From positions 62,001 through 126,000 of the forward strand of contig NZ_JANQOO010000035.1 in NCBI RefSeq assembly GCF_028285715.1: a stretch of 64,000 nucleotides of DNA. Direction: 5' to 3'. Below are positions 42,542 through 52,664 of the stretch, piece after piece. Within the stretch, counting starts at the first letter, position 1; each line of letters opens with the position of its first letter. Source of the DNA: Ulvibacterium sp. (GTDB lineage Bacteria; Bacteroidota; Bacteroidia; Flavobacteriales; Flavobacteriaceae). Made by a program: the position numbers and the translations under genes. Under the pieces are notes generated by a model that worked only from the letters and a program-made list of their open reading frames with translations, did no database searches and was not told where the DNA came from.

Positions 42542-45500
42542 TTACAAATTTTCTGAAGGATCGAGCATTTTTAGGTACGCTACCAGATTCAGGACATCCG
42601 CGTCGCTTAGAGTGTTCAACAAGCCTTCGGGCATCATCGATTTTTCGGTAACATCCCGGGACCTTATTTTGGATTTGTTGATGGAAATAGGCTCTTGGCC
42701 CACTACCCTAAGGGTAATATTTCGGTCATTTTCGGCGATGATGTTTCCGCTATACGTTCTGCCGTCTTGGGTTATGATGACCACTAGTTTGTAGTCATCT
42801 TGAATTTCACCACTGGGATTTAGTATATTGTTTAAAAGGTAGGCCGTATTGGTACGGTTGGAACCAGTAAGATCGGGTCCAATAACTCCCCCTTCCCCAA
42901 ACATCACATGACAAGCTGCACAGGTACGCTGATAGATATTTTTTCCTTCAGAAACATCGGCCTTGGCGATGGCCTCATCGGAAAGGAGTCGTTGATATTT
43001 ACTGAACTGCCCTTGGATATCTCCCGAAATATCGTCGATAGGTCCCCAAATTTCTACAAAACCACTTCCTACCACCCGGCGCATTTGCATGGCTACATAG
43101 GCTGGAATGTCTTTTCTGGGAATGGTCTCCTCCTTAATAGCTTTGGCCAAAATCCTACCGTAGGTACCCCTTGAGGCAAGGGTTAGGATGGCCTCTTGCT
43201 TTTCTTCCGGGGAAAGTTTGGTATACTTTTGGAACAAGGCCTTGCCCAAGTCCTCATTTTCATAGGCCGCAATTGCCCGTATCGACTCCATTCGGAGATC
43301 GGGGTTGTCCAGTAATTTGGCCAATCTGTTTTCCAGTTCCTCTCTTTGGTGAAGGGCGAGGTTTTTTATCGCATTTTGTTTTTGCTCAATATCAGATTCA
43401 ACATCATTTATGATGGCCATCATTTTTTTGGCCGTCTCCGCATTACCAAAACGTTGTGCTATTTGATCGGATAAGGTAGCCAATTCAGAATCGGACTGTA
43501 GCGATTTGTAGGCCGAGGCCCAATTGGAAGGCTCCCTCATATCCGATCTACCTTCGAGACCGGCCAACATACCCCTTAATAAATACTTTCGATTATCGGA
43601 TTTTTTACCTATCTCGGCAACTAATTTTTGCAATTGCTCCCCATCTACCAAACGTCTGGCAATTTTCTCTACCAGGGATGGAATGGCACAGGTATTGGCC
43701 ATTGATAATGCCTTTTCGGGTTGGTCCGTCAACATAGGTTCTATTCCAAACCACAACATCAACGGAATGTTGGGATCATCCACATCTTCTTCAAATTGTA
43801 TAAGGGATGCGGCTATATCCCAACGGTCTGCTCTGGGAATTCTTTGTAAAGCACCGGCCAGATAGCGCCGAACAACGGGAGAGCTTTCGTTTTTTGCCAA
43901 TTGGGTGAGGGCCGCTACAACTGTCTTCGAGGTTGGCCCATCCTCCGTAAGAAATTGAATGGCCCATGCCCGGACATATTGCTGCCCGTCCGCGAGAAGT
44001 CCCAATAACTGATCTGAAGTAACGTTCCCCGTAATCCAAAGGGTCCACAAGGCACGTAACCTAAGATCTTCGTTCCCCTCTTTTTCCAGTATTTTTTCCA
44101 ATCGGGAAATGGCTTCCCCTTCCAATGCCCTTTTGGTTGCCCTGTATTGAAGGATTACCCTAGCCCTTTGAGCATGCCAATTGCTTTTGCTGTGTTGTAA
44201 TTCCGCGAGCTCCAAGTCGCTTTTTCCATTTAAATCCTCAAATCTTCCGGGCCAATTTTTGGCCTTCGATTTTTTGGGCATGATTCTAAAAACACGTCCG
44301 GTTTCCTTATTGAGTACTTCCCCGCCACAAATGTCCGCATCATGCCAATCCAGGACATAGAGTCCGCCTTCAGGGCCTACTTCCACACTAAATCCTACCC
44401 ATTGGGCATTATTCGCCAATAAAAAATCCTCACCATGACTCGCCGTAAAGCCAGAACCATTTGGAATTAAAATATCGGATAGTACGGCATGTTCGTGGAT
44501 ATTGGCCATAAAAATTCGCCCGTGTTGTTCACTTGGAAAGGCGTCGGATTGATAAATTCTAGCACCACCATGGGCCGATCGATGACGATGGTCCACAATA
44601 GTCTTTATATCGTCATAGACATAAGGATTAAAATGTTGCCCACCCTGTCTATGATATATACCACCGGGAATAACATGGAACAAATGTGGGATAACACATG
44701 CTGTGATAAAGAGCTGACCTTTGGAATCGTAATCGATGCCCCAGGGATTGCTAAAACCATGGGAGACCACTTCAAAACGATCTTTTACGGGGTGATAGCG
44801 CCAAACACCTCCATTGATGTCCACCCCTTCCGCATTCAACAAATCCTCGGGGAAGGCTTCGCCATGCCGATAAATACGCCCTTTTCCTTTAGGTTTTCGA
44901 ATTACCGAGGGTGTTGCAAACCCCTCAAGACCATAGAGCCAGCCATCCGGTCCCCAATGGAAGCTATTAATGGTTTCATGTCGATCCCGGATTCCCCACC
45001 CGGTCAATAAGACTTTTATGTCCTCTTCATCCGCCTTATCATCCCCATTTGCATCGGGTACAAATAACAAGTTGGGCGGTGCTCCCAAAAAAAGCCCACC
45101 ATGGCCTACTGCAATTGCAGAAGGAAATGGAATACCTTCCAAAAAAACCTTTTTGCTATCCGCGACTCCGTCCTTATCGGTATCCTCCAAAATCAGAATG
45201 CGACTGTCCCCGAAATTGGAAAAACCGTGCCCACGGGACTCATAATCACGATTCTCAGCAATCCACATACGGCCCTTATCATCCCAGCAAAAGGCCATGG
45301 GTTGTGTAATCATAGGTTCCGATGCAAATGCATTCACCTTATAGCCCTCTTTTAGGGTCATCGCTTCAACCGCTTCCTCCGGATTCAATAATTTGGCGTC
45401 CCGTCCTTCTTTTTTGGCCAGTTCCCAAAGCGAAGCGGTATTGTACATCCCTTTATCACCCACATAATCTCCCCAAAGCTCATCTATTTTAATGGCGTTC

Positions 45501-46450
45501 AATTTTCCGGTATACGCCACTATTTGGTGCCGAATAGTTTCAACTTCCCCTTTTTTAATATGCCAATCCCCCATTTTTGCACGTACCGGTCCAATGCCTA
45601 ATTGGGAGTCCACGCGCCAAGTTTGGGGGAAGCCTTCATTATCGGGGTGGTCAAAAATGGCAATATGACCCCATTCGTCCAAACCATCGATTTCCATACC
45701 TGCATCTACCCACATGGCCCTTTGACCTTCGGCCTTTTCGTTTCGTTGCCGAGCGGCGTTCTCCACTTCACCATGAATACCCTCTTTCCAGGGCATCCTT
45801 AGAAACAACCCACCATAATCGAATTCGTTGATGGTAATATCCGTAAGTGCCTCCCCTTGCCATTCCAGGCTCATAAGATAGCTATCCGATTTTTTGGTAA
45901 AAGTCCAGGTCTGAGATTCTTTTAAGATGGGTATACCGGCCTCATCCAGCATGTGGTAAACAGTGTTCCATTTTACCTCCTTTCCTTGGGGAATGAGCAC
46001 TTGGGCCGACACCTTTTTCCAATGGTCGCCTCCAGGAAAGTGAAAATAATCCCGCCCAATTTTTTTCTTGATGTCTTCAGGTTTGTTCCGGTCATAGAAC
46101 CATTTTTTTAGTCCGGCGGAATCTATTCCAGTACCATTTACACGCGTGAAACCCCAATAGAGTCCGGTTTGGTGTGGGTGATGACCGGGACTGTACTGTG
46201 TCATTTCGGCACTGGAACCCGGTGCCAAAATCGGGTGGATAAAAGGACGAAAATCCGCTTTAATATTTTGTGTCACCAAGGCCAAATCGCCGTCGATGGT
46301 AAATACCTCAATGATATCGTCCCCTTTTTTAATGACAAAGCTGCTTTCTTGGTTGTTCCCCTCATTTTTTTGGTCATTTTTTTTGGTCCGGCAAGCGATG
46401 ACAGAGGCCAAACCCAAAACTAAAACGAAATACCTTAGTACTGCTTTCAT
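42542..46450 (-). CDS. DUF6807-propeller-HEAT-cytochrome c fusion lipoprotein
   Basis: 1302 residues, the largest complete gene here; lipobox V-I-A-C (C20). Domains in order: DUF6807 (often mislabelled PmoA; about 40-345, with G-H-H-P-H-Q-T-G), beta-propeller of the planctomycete haem-binding type (about 365-750) with D-T-D-K-D-G and D-A-N-G-D-D loops, long HEAT-like region (about 770-1120), and mono-haem cytochrome c with C-A-A-C-H (1177-1181) and S-M-M-P-E-G as axial Met region. DUF6807 usually occurs with Gfo/Idh enzymes in sugar loci. The protein should sit on the periplasmic face or the cell surface and pass electrons on. It is nine bases downstream of a second propeller-cytochrome gene. 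Confidence 0.87.
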   Translation of the reverse strand: MKAVLRYFVLVLGLASVIACRTKKNDQKNEGNNQESSFVIKKGDDIIEVFTIDGDLALVTQNIKADFRPFIHPILAPGSSAEMTQYSPGHHPHQTGLYWGFTRVNGTGIDSAGLKKWFYDRNKPEDIKKKIGRDYFHFPGGDHWKKVSAQVLIPQGKEVKWNTVYHMLDEAGIPILKESQTWTFTKKSDSYLMSLEWQGEALTDITINEFDYGGLFLRMPWKEGIHGEVENAARQRNEKAEGQRAMWVDAGMEIDGLDEWGHIAIFDHPDNEGFPQTWRVDSQLGIGPVRAKMGDWHIKKGEVETIRHQIVAYTGKLNAIKIDELWGDYVGDKGMYNTASLWELAKKEGRDAKLLNPEEAVEAMTLKEGYKVNAFASEPMITQPMAFCWDDKGRMWIAENRDYESRGHGFSNFGDSRILILEDTDKDGVADSKKVFLEGIPFPSAIAVGHGGLFLGAPPNLLFVPDANGDDKADEEDIKVLLTGWGIRDRHETINSFHWGPDGWLYGLEGFATPSVIRKPKGKGRIYRHGEAFPEDLLNAEGVDINGGVWRYHPVKDRFEVVSHGFSNPWGIDYDSKGQLFITACVIPHLFHVIPGGIYHRQGGQHFNPYVYDDIKTIVDHRHRSAHGGARIYQSDAFPSEQHGRIFMANIHEHAVLSDILIPNGSGFTASHGEDFLLANNAQWVGFSVEVGPEGGLYVLDWHDADICGGEVLNKETGRVFRIMPKKSKAKNWPGRFEDLNGKSDLELAELQHSKSNWHAQRARVILQYRATKRALEGEAISRLEKILEKEGNEDLRLRALWTLWITGNVTSDQLLGLLADGQQYVRAWAIQFLTEDGPTSKTVVAALTQLAKNESSPVVRRYLAGALQRIPRADRWDIAASLIQFEEDVDDPNIPLMLWFGIEPMLTDQPEKALSMANTCAIPSLVEKIARRLVDGEQLQKLVAEIGKKSDNRKYLLRGMLAGLEGRSDMREPSNWASAYKSLQSDSELATLSDQIAQRFGNAETAKKMMAIINDVESDIEQKQNAIKNLALHQREELENRLAKLLDNPDLRMESIRAIAAYENEDLGKALFQKYTKLSPEEKQEAILTLASRGTYGRILAKAIKEETIPRKDIPAYVAMQMRRVVGSGFVEIWGPIDDISGDIQGQFSKYQRLLSDEAIAKADVSEGKNIYQRTCAACHVMFGEGGVIGPDLTGSNRTNTAYLLNNILNPSGEIQDDYKLVVIITQDGRTYSGNIIAENDRNITLRVVGQEPISINKSKIRSRDVTEKSMMPEGLLNTLSDADVLNLVAYLKMLDPSENL

Positions 46451-46459
46451 GTAATCTGT

Positions 46460-48970
46460 TTATAAGTCCTTATTAAAGACCAGGGTATCCAGTTCCGTTG
46501 CTTTCCATGGGGTAACCTGCCCCTGGGTGCGGAAGCGGATATGGCCTACAGCTCCGGCGGACAGAGGTTTTTGGGAATGCCCCCAAGTATTTCTAATGTA
46601 GGTAGAGATGGCAGCTATATCCTCATTTTGCAGGGTGGAGAAGGAAGGCATGCTAGGCAAAATGTCGGGGATGCCATACTCCTTGCCATTTACGGTTACT
46701 GGGCCCTCCATACCATGCAATAATATCATCGCCAATCGGTAATCCGCCCCTGTGACCCACTCCGAGTTTTTAAGGGGAGGTGCAAAACGGGAAATGCCTT
46801 CCCCTTGGGTGCCATGACAGTTGGCACATAGGTTTAAATATTTTTGTCTCCCCAACGCAAACAATTGGGGGTCTACTTCGTGTTCCGATTTTTTTATGGC
46901 AAGTTGTCTTTTTGGTTTCCCGGGCCAAGTCAATTTTTGAAGCAGTGCCTCGGGCAAGGTTTCACTTTTTAGAAGAACCGGTTTTTTTAAAAGCGCAATC
47001 TCCCCTTCGTCGTTGGCACCTTTGGAATTAAGCATACCATTTATCACTGCAGTTTTGATCCACGATTGATTCTCAGGCACTTTATCCTGAACAAGGGCCA
47101 ACATATGTTGCACTTCTTCATCCGAGCCTTTATTCGCAATAGCCGTGGCCAACATTTCTATGAATATTTCCTTGGCTTGGCTGTAGGTCTTCCATTCCGA
47201 TTCGGCCATGAGCATTTTCAACAGTGCGGCTTCCCTGTTTTCCAAACTGCTCATCACAACATCCCTTGATACGGGCAATTGCCCAAATCGGGATAGAAAT
47301 TTTTGTGCGATATCGAAAGCAATTTCCGAATCGATTTGGCCACTTTCCAATACCATTTGCATCTGTAGCAAAGGAGCAGCCTGATCATAGGTCTCCTGTA
47401 TGAATTCGGTAACCTCTTTTTCTACGTCCACAAGGTCGGAATCCTTAGCGATGATCATTCGTAAAGCAGCTTGCGCTACCTTCGGGTCTTTCGACTTTAA
47501 AGCGGACAATAAGACTTTAGGTTGTGCCAGACCTAAACCTTCCAAAGTCCATAAGGCGTGCAATTGAGCCAATGGATTTCCCTTTTCGATAACTTCTTTC
47601 AGCTGGTTGGCAACGGGTTCCCCTTTTTCCACCAATAGCCGTTGGGCCATGTCGCGCGTCCATCCGTTGGGGTGCCCCAAAAGGTTCGCTAAAGTCTTGG
47701 AATCGGTCTCGGAAAGATCAATAGGTTTTTCCTTGTTTTTCTTTTTTGAAGTGATTCTCCAGATGCGTCCCATATGAATGGGTTTGTCCAATTTACGTTC
47801 CAAGGTCACTTCACGAAGATATGGCGTCATATACGGGCCATGTTGAATGATACCTTTGTACATATCAACCACATACAGTGCGCCGTCCGGACCCGAGGCC
47901 AAGGAAATGGGGCGGAAGCGCTCATCGGTCGAAGCTAGGAATTCCCGATTGTTGTACACTCCTTGGGCACTTAGCATAAAGCCCTCTTCCGTAATTTTGT
48001 TGCGTTTGATGAGATTGGCGGTGGGTTCGCAGATAAAGGCATTGCCCTTATATGTATTGGGAAGCACATCTCCCCGGTAAATTAGGGGACCACAAGCCGA
48101 AGCAAATTCCAAAAGACGCCCTTTTTCATCCAAGGTGCCAGGTACATATCCCCGATTTACCGCCGTATTGCTTCGAATGGGAAATATGCGGCGTTCCAAT
48201 GTCAATCCATGGTCAATTCCACTTGAGGGTGTATGGTTTTCATTGCGCATCAAAGCGTTGGGTGGTACCAAATCGGCGTGTAGTTGTGACCAGTTGTAGT
48301 TGTAAAAGAGTCGGCCCGCATCGTCATGGGCAATGCCCCATTGCCCGCGGAATTCGGTTTCATCCCTAACCCATTCCCCATTCATATTTCTATACCGGTA
48401 TTTGGATTTTGCATTATAATACCAGTTATCCATTCCACGCCAAAGTCCATTGGCGGAATGTTCGGGCATGCCACTACCTCCATAGGTGGAATCGATCAAG
48501 GTTTTGGTATCGGCCTTAAAGTCTCCATCGGTATCCTCAACATGCCATAAAGGTATATTTTCGGCAACCAGCGCACCTCCTTGAATGACCGCAAGGGCCC
48601 TGGGTAATATAAGGCTATCCAAAAAGATTTGACCGCGGTCCATTTGACCATCGTTATCATCATCGAACAAGACCGAGATGCGACCTATACGATCTTCTTC
48701 ACCCGTACCATCGATATCGGACATAAACCCAAGCATTTCCACTACCCAAAGTCTTCCACCCTCATCGAAGGAGATGGCTACGGGGTCCTGGACCAAAGGC
48801 TCGGCAGCGACTAGTTGAATTTGTAAATCTTCGTCCGCCAGAACAAAGGAATTCAATGCTTCTTCTGGGGATAGGGGTGGAGAGGGGTCTTTTTTACAGC
48901 CCGATGCACTTAATACAGCACATAGAATGCTAAGCGTAAACCGTACTTTATTTATAATACAAATCCCCAT
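46460..48970 (-). CDS. Propeller-HEAT-cytochrome c lipoprotein
   Basis: 836 residues, lipobox A-S-G-C (C25). The layout is beta-propeller (about 45-420, with D-D-D-N-D-G-Q-M-D loop), HEAT-like repeats (about 440-690) and a mono-haem cytochrome c domain with C-A-N-C-H (715-719) and probable axial Met in P-S-M-P-S. A short C-terminal tail follows. It has the same plan as the 15522 and 29531 proteins without an added N-terminal domain. It lies 52 bases after the GntP gene and nine bases before the DUF6807 fusion. Confidence 0.87.
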   Translation of the reverse strand: MGICIINKVRFTLSILCAVLSASGCKKDPSPPLSPEEALNSFVLADEDLQIQLVAAEPLVQDPVAISFDEGGRLWVVEMLGFMSDIDGTGEEDRIGRISVLFDDDNDGQMDRGQIFLDSLILPRALAVIQGGALVAENIPLWHVEDTDGDFKADTKTLIDSTYGGSGMPEHSANGLWRGMDNWYYNAKSKYRYRNMNGEWVRDETEFRGQWGIAHDDAGRLFYNYNWSQLHADLVPPNALMRNENHTPSSGIDHGLTLERRIFPIRSNTAVNRGYVPGTLDEKGRLLEFASACGPLIYRGDVLPNTYKGNAFICEPTANLIKRNKITEEGFMLSAQGVYNNREFLASTDERFRPISLASGPDGALYVVDMYKGIIQHGPYMTPYLREVTLERKLDKPIHMGRIWRITSKKKNKEKPIDLSETDSKTLANLLGHPNGWTRDMAQRLLVEKGEPVANQLKEVIEKGNPLAQLHALWTLEGLGLAQPKVLLSALKSKDPKVAQAALRMIIAKDSDLVDVEKEVTEFIQETYDQAAPLLQMQMVLESGQIDSEIAFDIAQKFLSRFGQLPVSRDVVMSSLENREAALLKMLMAESEWKTYSQAKEIFIEMLATAIANKGSDEEVQHMLALVQDKVPENQSWIKTAVINGMLNSKGANDEGEIALLKKPVLLKSETLPEALLQKLTWPGKPKRQLAIKKSEHEVDPQLFALGRQKYLNLCANCHGTQGEGISRFAPPLKNSEWVTGADYRLAMILLHGMEGPVTVNGKEYGIPDILPSMPSFSTLQNEDIAAISTYIRNTWGHSQKPLSAGAVGHIRFRTQGQVTPWKATELDTLVFNKDL

Positions 48971-49022
48971 TCAATTTGACGTACATCCATCAACCCTTTT
49001 TTATACTAGCTCTGGCCATGAT

Positions 49023-50360
49023 TTAGAAAAGAAAACTGGCCAGAAAGACCATAAATGCTGCACTGGTTCCTACAACCAATGTCCCCAAGGTATATACACG
49101 ATATCCGGTTTTAACATCGATACCCGAAAACTGGGTGAGGATCCAAAATCCACTATCATTGGCATGCGAAACCACCATGGCACCGGCACCTATGGCCGAA
49201 ACTACCAATGCCTTGTCGATTTCCGTAGTAAAACCCATGGTGGCCAGTAAAGGAGCCACAATGGAAGCCGTGGTAATCAGCGCAACGGTGGACGAACCTT
49301 GTGCGCTCTTAATGGCCGCACACAACAAAAATGGCAACCAAATACCCAAATTTGCCCCGGACAATGAATCCGCCAAAGTATCGGCAATGCCACTATTCTG
49401 CAATATTGTTCCAAAAATGCCACCGGCCCCGGTAATTAGAATAATATTTGAGGCGTCTGAAAGCGCCTTACCTACCCACCCCGTTGTGGCCAACATTTCA
49501 TTGTCCCATTTTTTTGGTAAGAGGAAGGCGAATAGCATTCCGATCATCAGTGCTATTATCGGAGAACCAATAAATGAAATAAACTTGAACAGACCGGATA
49601 CTTCCTCTCCTTCGACCATGTTGAACTCCAATATTGATTTCCCTACAATAAGTAATATAGGAATCAATATGGGCAAGAAAGACTTGAAAGCTCCCGGAGC
49701 CTGTTTCATCCGCTCTTGAATAACCCCTTCCGTAACATCCGGATTGGGGTCTATATATGTTTTAGCGCCCATTTTCTTGCAGTAAATCACGGCGATAATC
49801 AAGGACAATAACCCAATGACCAATCCTATCAACATTACCAATCCCACATCGGCACCTATAATCCCTGCTGCCGCTATAGGGCCGGGAGTAGGCGGAACCA
49901 ATACGTGTGTAATCATCAAACCCAAAATCAGGGCCGTAGCCGTACCGACAATGGAGAGCCCCGCCCTTTTGGTCAAGCTTTTGTTCAAGGGGTTAAGGAT
50001 TATGAACCCACTATCGGCAAATACCGGAATGGATACAATAAAACCCACAATACCCATGGCCTCGTGAACCCGTTTTTTTCCGATAATGCGCAGAACCACT
50101 TCGGCCAATTTATAGGCACCTCCAGAATGCTCCAAAAAAGCTCCGATAATGACACCGAGAATAATGACTATACCGATTTTTCCCAATGTAATTCCAAAAC
50201 CGTCATTCACCAGTTTAACGATATCGTCCAATGTCATGCCCGAAAAGAGGGCAAAAAAGAGGGCCGCTGCAAGCAGGGAAAGGAATGGATGTACTTTCCA
50301 CTTTACGGTAAGTAGAATTATGATGAGAACACTGAATACTAAAAGAATAATATTGATCAT
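49023..50360 (-). CDS. GntP-family gluconate/sugar-acid permease
   Basis: 445 residues, 12-14 membrane helices, with the A-D-S-G-F and P-P-T-P-G-P-I-A-A-A motifs typical of GntP (gluconate:H+ symporter) proteins. It probably imports an aldonic acid such as gluconate, galactonate, arabonate or xylonate. The sugar-acid dehydratase gene is 11 bases upstream, which supports this. Expected in the inner membrane. Confidence 0.92.
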   Translation of the reverse strand: MINIILLVFSVLIIILLTVKWKVHPFLSLLAAALFFALFSGMTLDDIVKLVNDGFGITLGKIGIVIILGVIIGAFLEHSGGAYKLAEVVLRIIGKKRVHEAMGIVGFIVSIPVFADSGFIILNPLNKSLTKRAGLSIVGTATALILGLMITHVLVPPTPGPIAAAGIIGADVGLVMLIGLVIGLLSLIIAVIYCKKMGAKTYIDPNPDVTEGVIQERMKQAPGAFKSFLPILIPILLIVGKSILEFNMVEGEEVSGLFKFISFIGSPIIALMIGMLFAFLLPKKWDNEMLATTGWVGKALSDASNIILITGAGGIFGTILQNSGIADTLADSLSGANLGIWLPFLLCAAIKSAQGSSTVALITTASIVAPLLATMGFTTEIDKALVVSAIGAGAMVVSHANDSGFWILTQFSGIDVKTGYRVYTLGTLVVGTSAAFMVFLASFLF

Positions 50361-50371
50361 GGTTGGTTTTT

Positions 50372-52102
50372 TTAATGTGCGTCCCTACTAACCTGTCCCC
50401 CTGATTTTCCTACCAAAAAATCAAGATCGGCCCCAAGGTGCGCCTGTTGAACGGTTCTGGTATACAGATTGGCATAGCCTCTATTCATTGGCGGTTCAGG
50501 TGGGGTCCAAGCTGCCTTTCGTCTTTGGATTTCGGCTTCGTCCACCTCCAAATGAAGTTTACGGTTGGGCACGTCCAAAACAATGGGGTCCCCGGTTTTT
50601 ACAAGAGCTAAAAGTCCCCCGACAGAAGACTCTGGTGATACGTGGAGCACCACCGTACCGAAAGCGGTACCACTCATTCTACCATCAGAGATACGCACCA
50701 TATCCTTAATTCCCTTCTTTAGCAGTTTTTCCGGGATATCCATATTCCCGACCTCGGGCATTCCCGGATATCCTACCGGTCCTACGCCTTTTAAGACCAT
50801 TACGCTGTTTTCATCAATATCCAATTCCGGATCATCCACCGAAGCATGGAAGTCTTCTATTGTCTCAAAGACCACCGCCTTGCCCCTATGGGTCATTAGT
50901 TCCGGAGTTGCCGCGGACGGCTTGATAACGGCACCGTCTTCACACAGATTTCCGTATAAAACGGCAATGCCGGCCTCTTCCATAAAGGGTTTGTCCAAGG
51001 TGGCAATGACCTCGCGATTGTAGCATTCTGCCGTGACATTATTATCTATTAGGGACTTTCCATTTGCGGTAATCACATTTTTATGCAGCTGATTCTTCAT
51101 TTCCTTTATGACCACAGGAAGGCCACCGGCGTCAAAGAAATCTTCCATGAGGTATTTACCGGAAGGCATCAGATTGACCAATAACGGAATTTTACTTCCC
51201 AAGGTGTCGAATTCCTTTAAATTAAGTTTTATACCGATTCGCCCGGCAATGGCTGATAAGTGGATAATGAAATTAGTCGACCCGCCTATGGCCGCATTAA
51301 TTTTTATGGCATTTTCAAAAGCTTCCTTGGTGAGTATTTTTGATAGTTTAAGGTCTTCCCTTACCATTTCAACAATACGTCTTCCCGAAAGTTGGGCCAT
51401 TACCTTTTTTCTGGAATCCACCGCGGGGATAGCTGCGGCACCGGGAAGGGTAAGTCCAAGAGATTCTACCATACAGGCCATGGTGGAGGCTGTTCCCATG
51501 GTCATACAATGCCCAGCACTTCGCGCTGAACATATTTCGGCTTCAATTTGATCTTCTTTTGTAAAGCCCTCGTTTTTGATTTTATCCTTTAGTTGCCAGA
51601 CAAAGGTGCCGGAACCTATACGTTCCCCCTTGTACTTGCCATTGAGCATTGGCCCGCCTGGTACCACTATGGTTGGGAGATCTACACTACAGGCGCCCAT
51701 AACGGTAGAGGGAGTGGTCTTGTCGCATCCGGTCAATAGCACAACACCATCGAGCGGATTGGCCCGAATACTTTCCTCAGTATCCATACTGGCCAGATTT
51801 CTAAAAAGCATCGCCGTAGGTCGCATCAGTATTTCGCCTAGGCTGGTCACAGGGAATTCAAATGGCACACCCCCGGCTTCCAGTACTCCACGTTTCACGA
51901 ACTCGGCAAACTCGCGAAGATGTCCATTGCACGGTGTAAGTTCAGACCATGTATTACAAATACCGATAACGGGACGCCCTTCAAAATAATCGTTCGGATA
52001 CCCCTGATTGCGGAGCCAGGACCGATGTATAAAAGCCGATTTCTCATCATCTGGATTGAACCAACCCTCACTTCGTAATTTTTTGTTGTTTGTATTCCCC
52101 AT
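50372..52102 (-). CDS. IlvD/Edd-family sugar-acid dehydratase
   Basis: 576 residues, cytosolic iron-sulfur dehydratase. Cys58, Cys126 (G-C-D-K-T-T-P) and Cys199 (S-A-G-H-C-M-T) line up with the [2Fe-2S] ligands of L-arabinonate and D-xylonate dehydratases, and the length also fits that branch rather than branched-chain IlvD. It would remove water from an aldonic acid to give a 2-keto-3-deoxy acid. It is the first gene of the long minus-strand set and is followed by the GntP permease. Which aldonate is used cannot be read from the sequence. Confidence 0.9.
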   Translation of the reverse strand: MGNTNNKKLRSEGWFNPDDEKSAFIHRSWLRNQGYPNDYFEGRPVIGICNTWSELTPCNGHLREFAEFVKRGVLEAGGVPFEFPVTSLGEILMRPTAMLFRNLASMDTEESIRANPLDGVVLLTGCDKTTPSTVMGACSVDLPTIVVPGGPMLNGKYKGERIGSGTFVWQLKDKIKNEGFTKEDQIEAEICSARSAGHCMTMGTASTMACMVESLGLTLPGAAAIPAVDSRKKVMAQLSGRRIVEMVREDLKLSKILTKEAFENAIKINAAIGGSTNFIIHLSAIAGRIGIKLNLKEFDTLGSKIPLLVNLMPSGKYLMEDFFDAGGLPVVIKEMKNQLHKNVITANGKSLIDNNVTAECYNREVIATLDKPFMEEAGIAVLYGNLCEDGAVIKPSAATPELMTHRGKAVVFETIEDFHASVDDPELDIDENSVMVLKGVGPVGYPGMPEVGNMDIPEKLLKKGIKDMVRISDGRMSGTAFGTVVLHVSPESSVGGLLALVKTGDPIVLDVPNRKLHLEVDEAEIQRRKAAWTPPEPPMNRGYANLYTRTVQQAHLGADLDFLVGKSGGQVSRDAH

Positions 52103-52664
52103 GTTTCAAGTTTGACTTTATTTATTTTAAAGGCCCTTTGGATTTTTAAAAATTTCGGAATAAGGTATCATCTTTACTACAGTTAACAAAATGGAATGGT
52201 TATTTATTTGTCATCTTGTTGTTCTTTTAATGGCTTTTTTAATAATATGATAATCTTTTGTTATTTTTAGCTTTATAGCGTTGTATCTCACAATGGGTAG
52301 GTAATTGACATCGCAAGGGTTAATGATGTGCTGCCTAGGTATATGTTTCAAGGATAAACAAAGTGTCCCATCAATTTGTTGCTCCTTACTGAGTTGAACA
52401 ACTGCGGAATTTTAGGGTTGGTAGATTTTGAAATGGCGAGATACAGAAGTTTGGTACAATTAAACCCTGATGGGTTATTTGCGCAACGATTTAGGCTATA
52501 TGTGGTATTCGAGTCTAGCAGTATAGCTTAGCTTGGTACGGCTAAAGCTTGTTGTGATGTCTTAGGAAATGTTCGCACGCTTTCTTATAGATTGTTTATT
52601 TGGCAATTGTCTTGAACCCAAGGAAATATAGAATCCCAATAGCTAACTCCAACATAAGAAAAGT
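52103..52664. other. 562-base divergent control region
   Basis: No gene is supported here. It separates the divergent ilvD-type and Gfo/Idh operons and must contain both promoters. The left half is very AT-rich. A hairpin-forming sequence lies at 52525-52549 (agcttagc / gctaaagct, one bulged A, eight-base loop). No TTTG / TAnnTTTG pair with correct spacing was found. Confidence 0.6.

Noticed and set aside
42542-46450. Methane monooxygenase-like (PmoA) annotation
   Set aside because: The N-terminal domain is DUF6807, often given that name by automatic transfer; there are no membrane helices or methane-oxidation genes.
50372-52102. Branched-chain amino acid IlvD
   Set aside because: Cys positions and the adjacent GntP permease match sugar-acid dehydratases, and no ilv genes are near.
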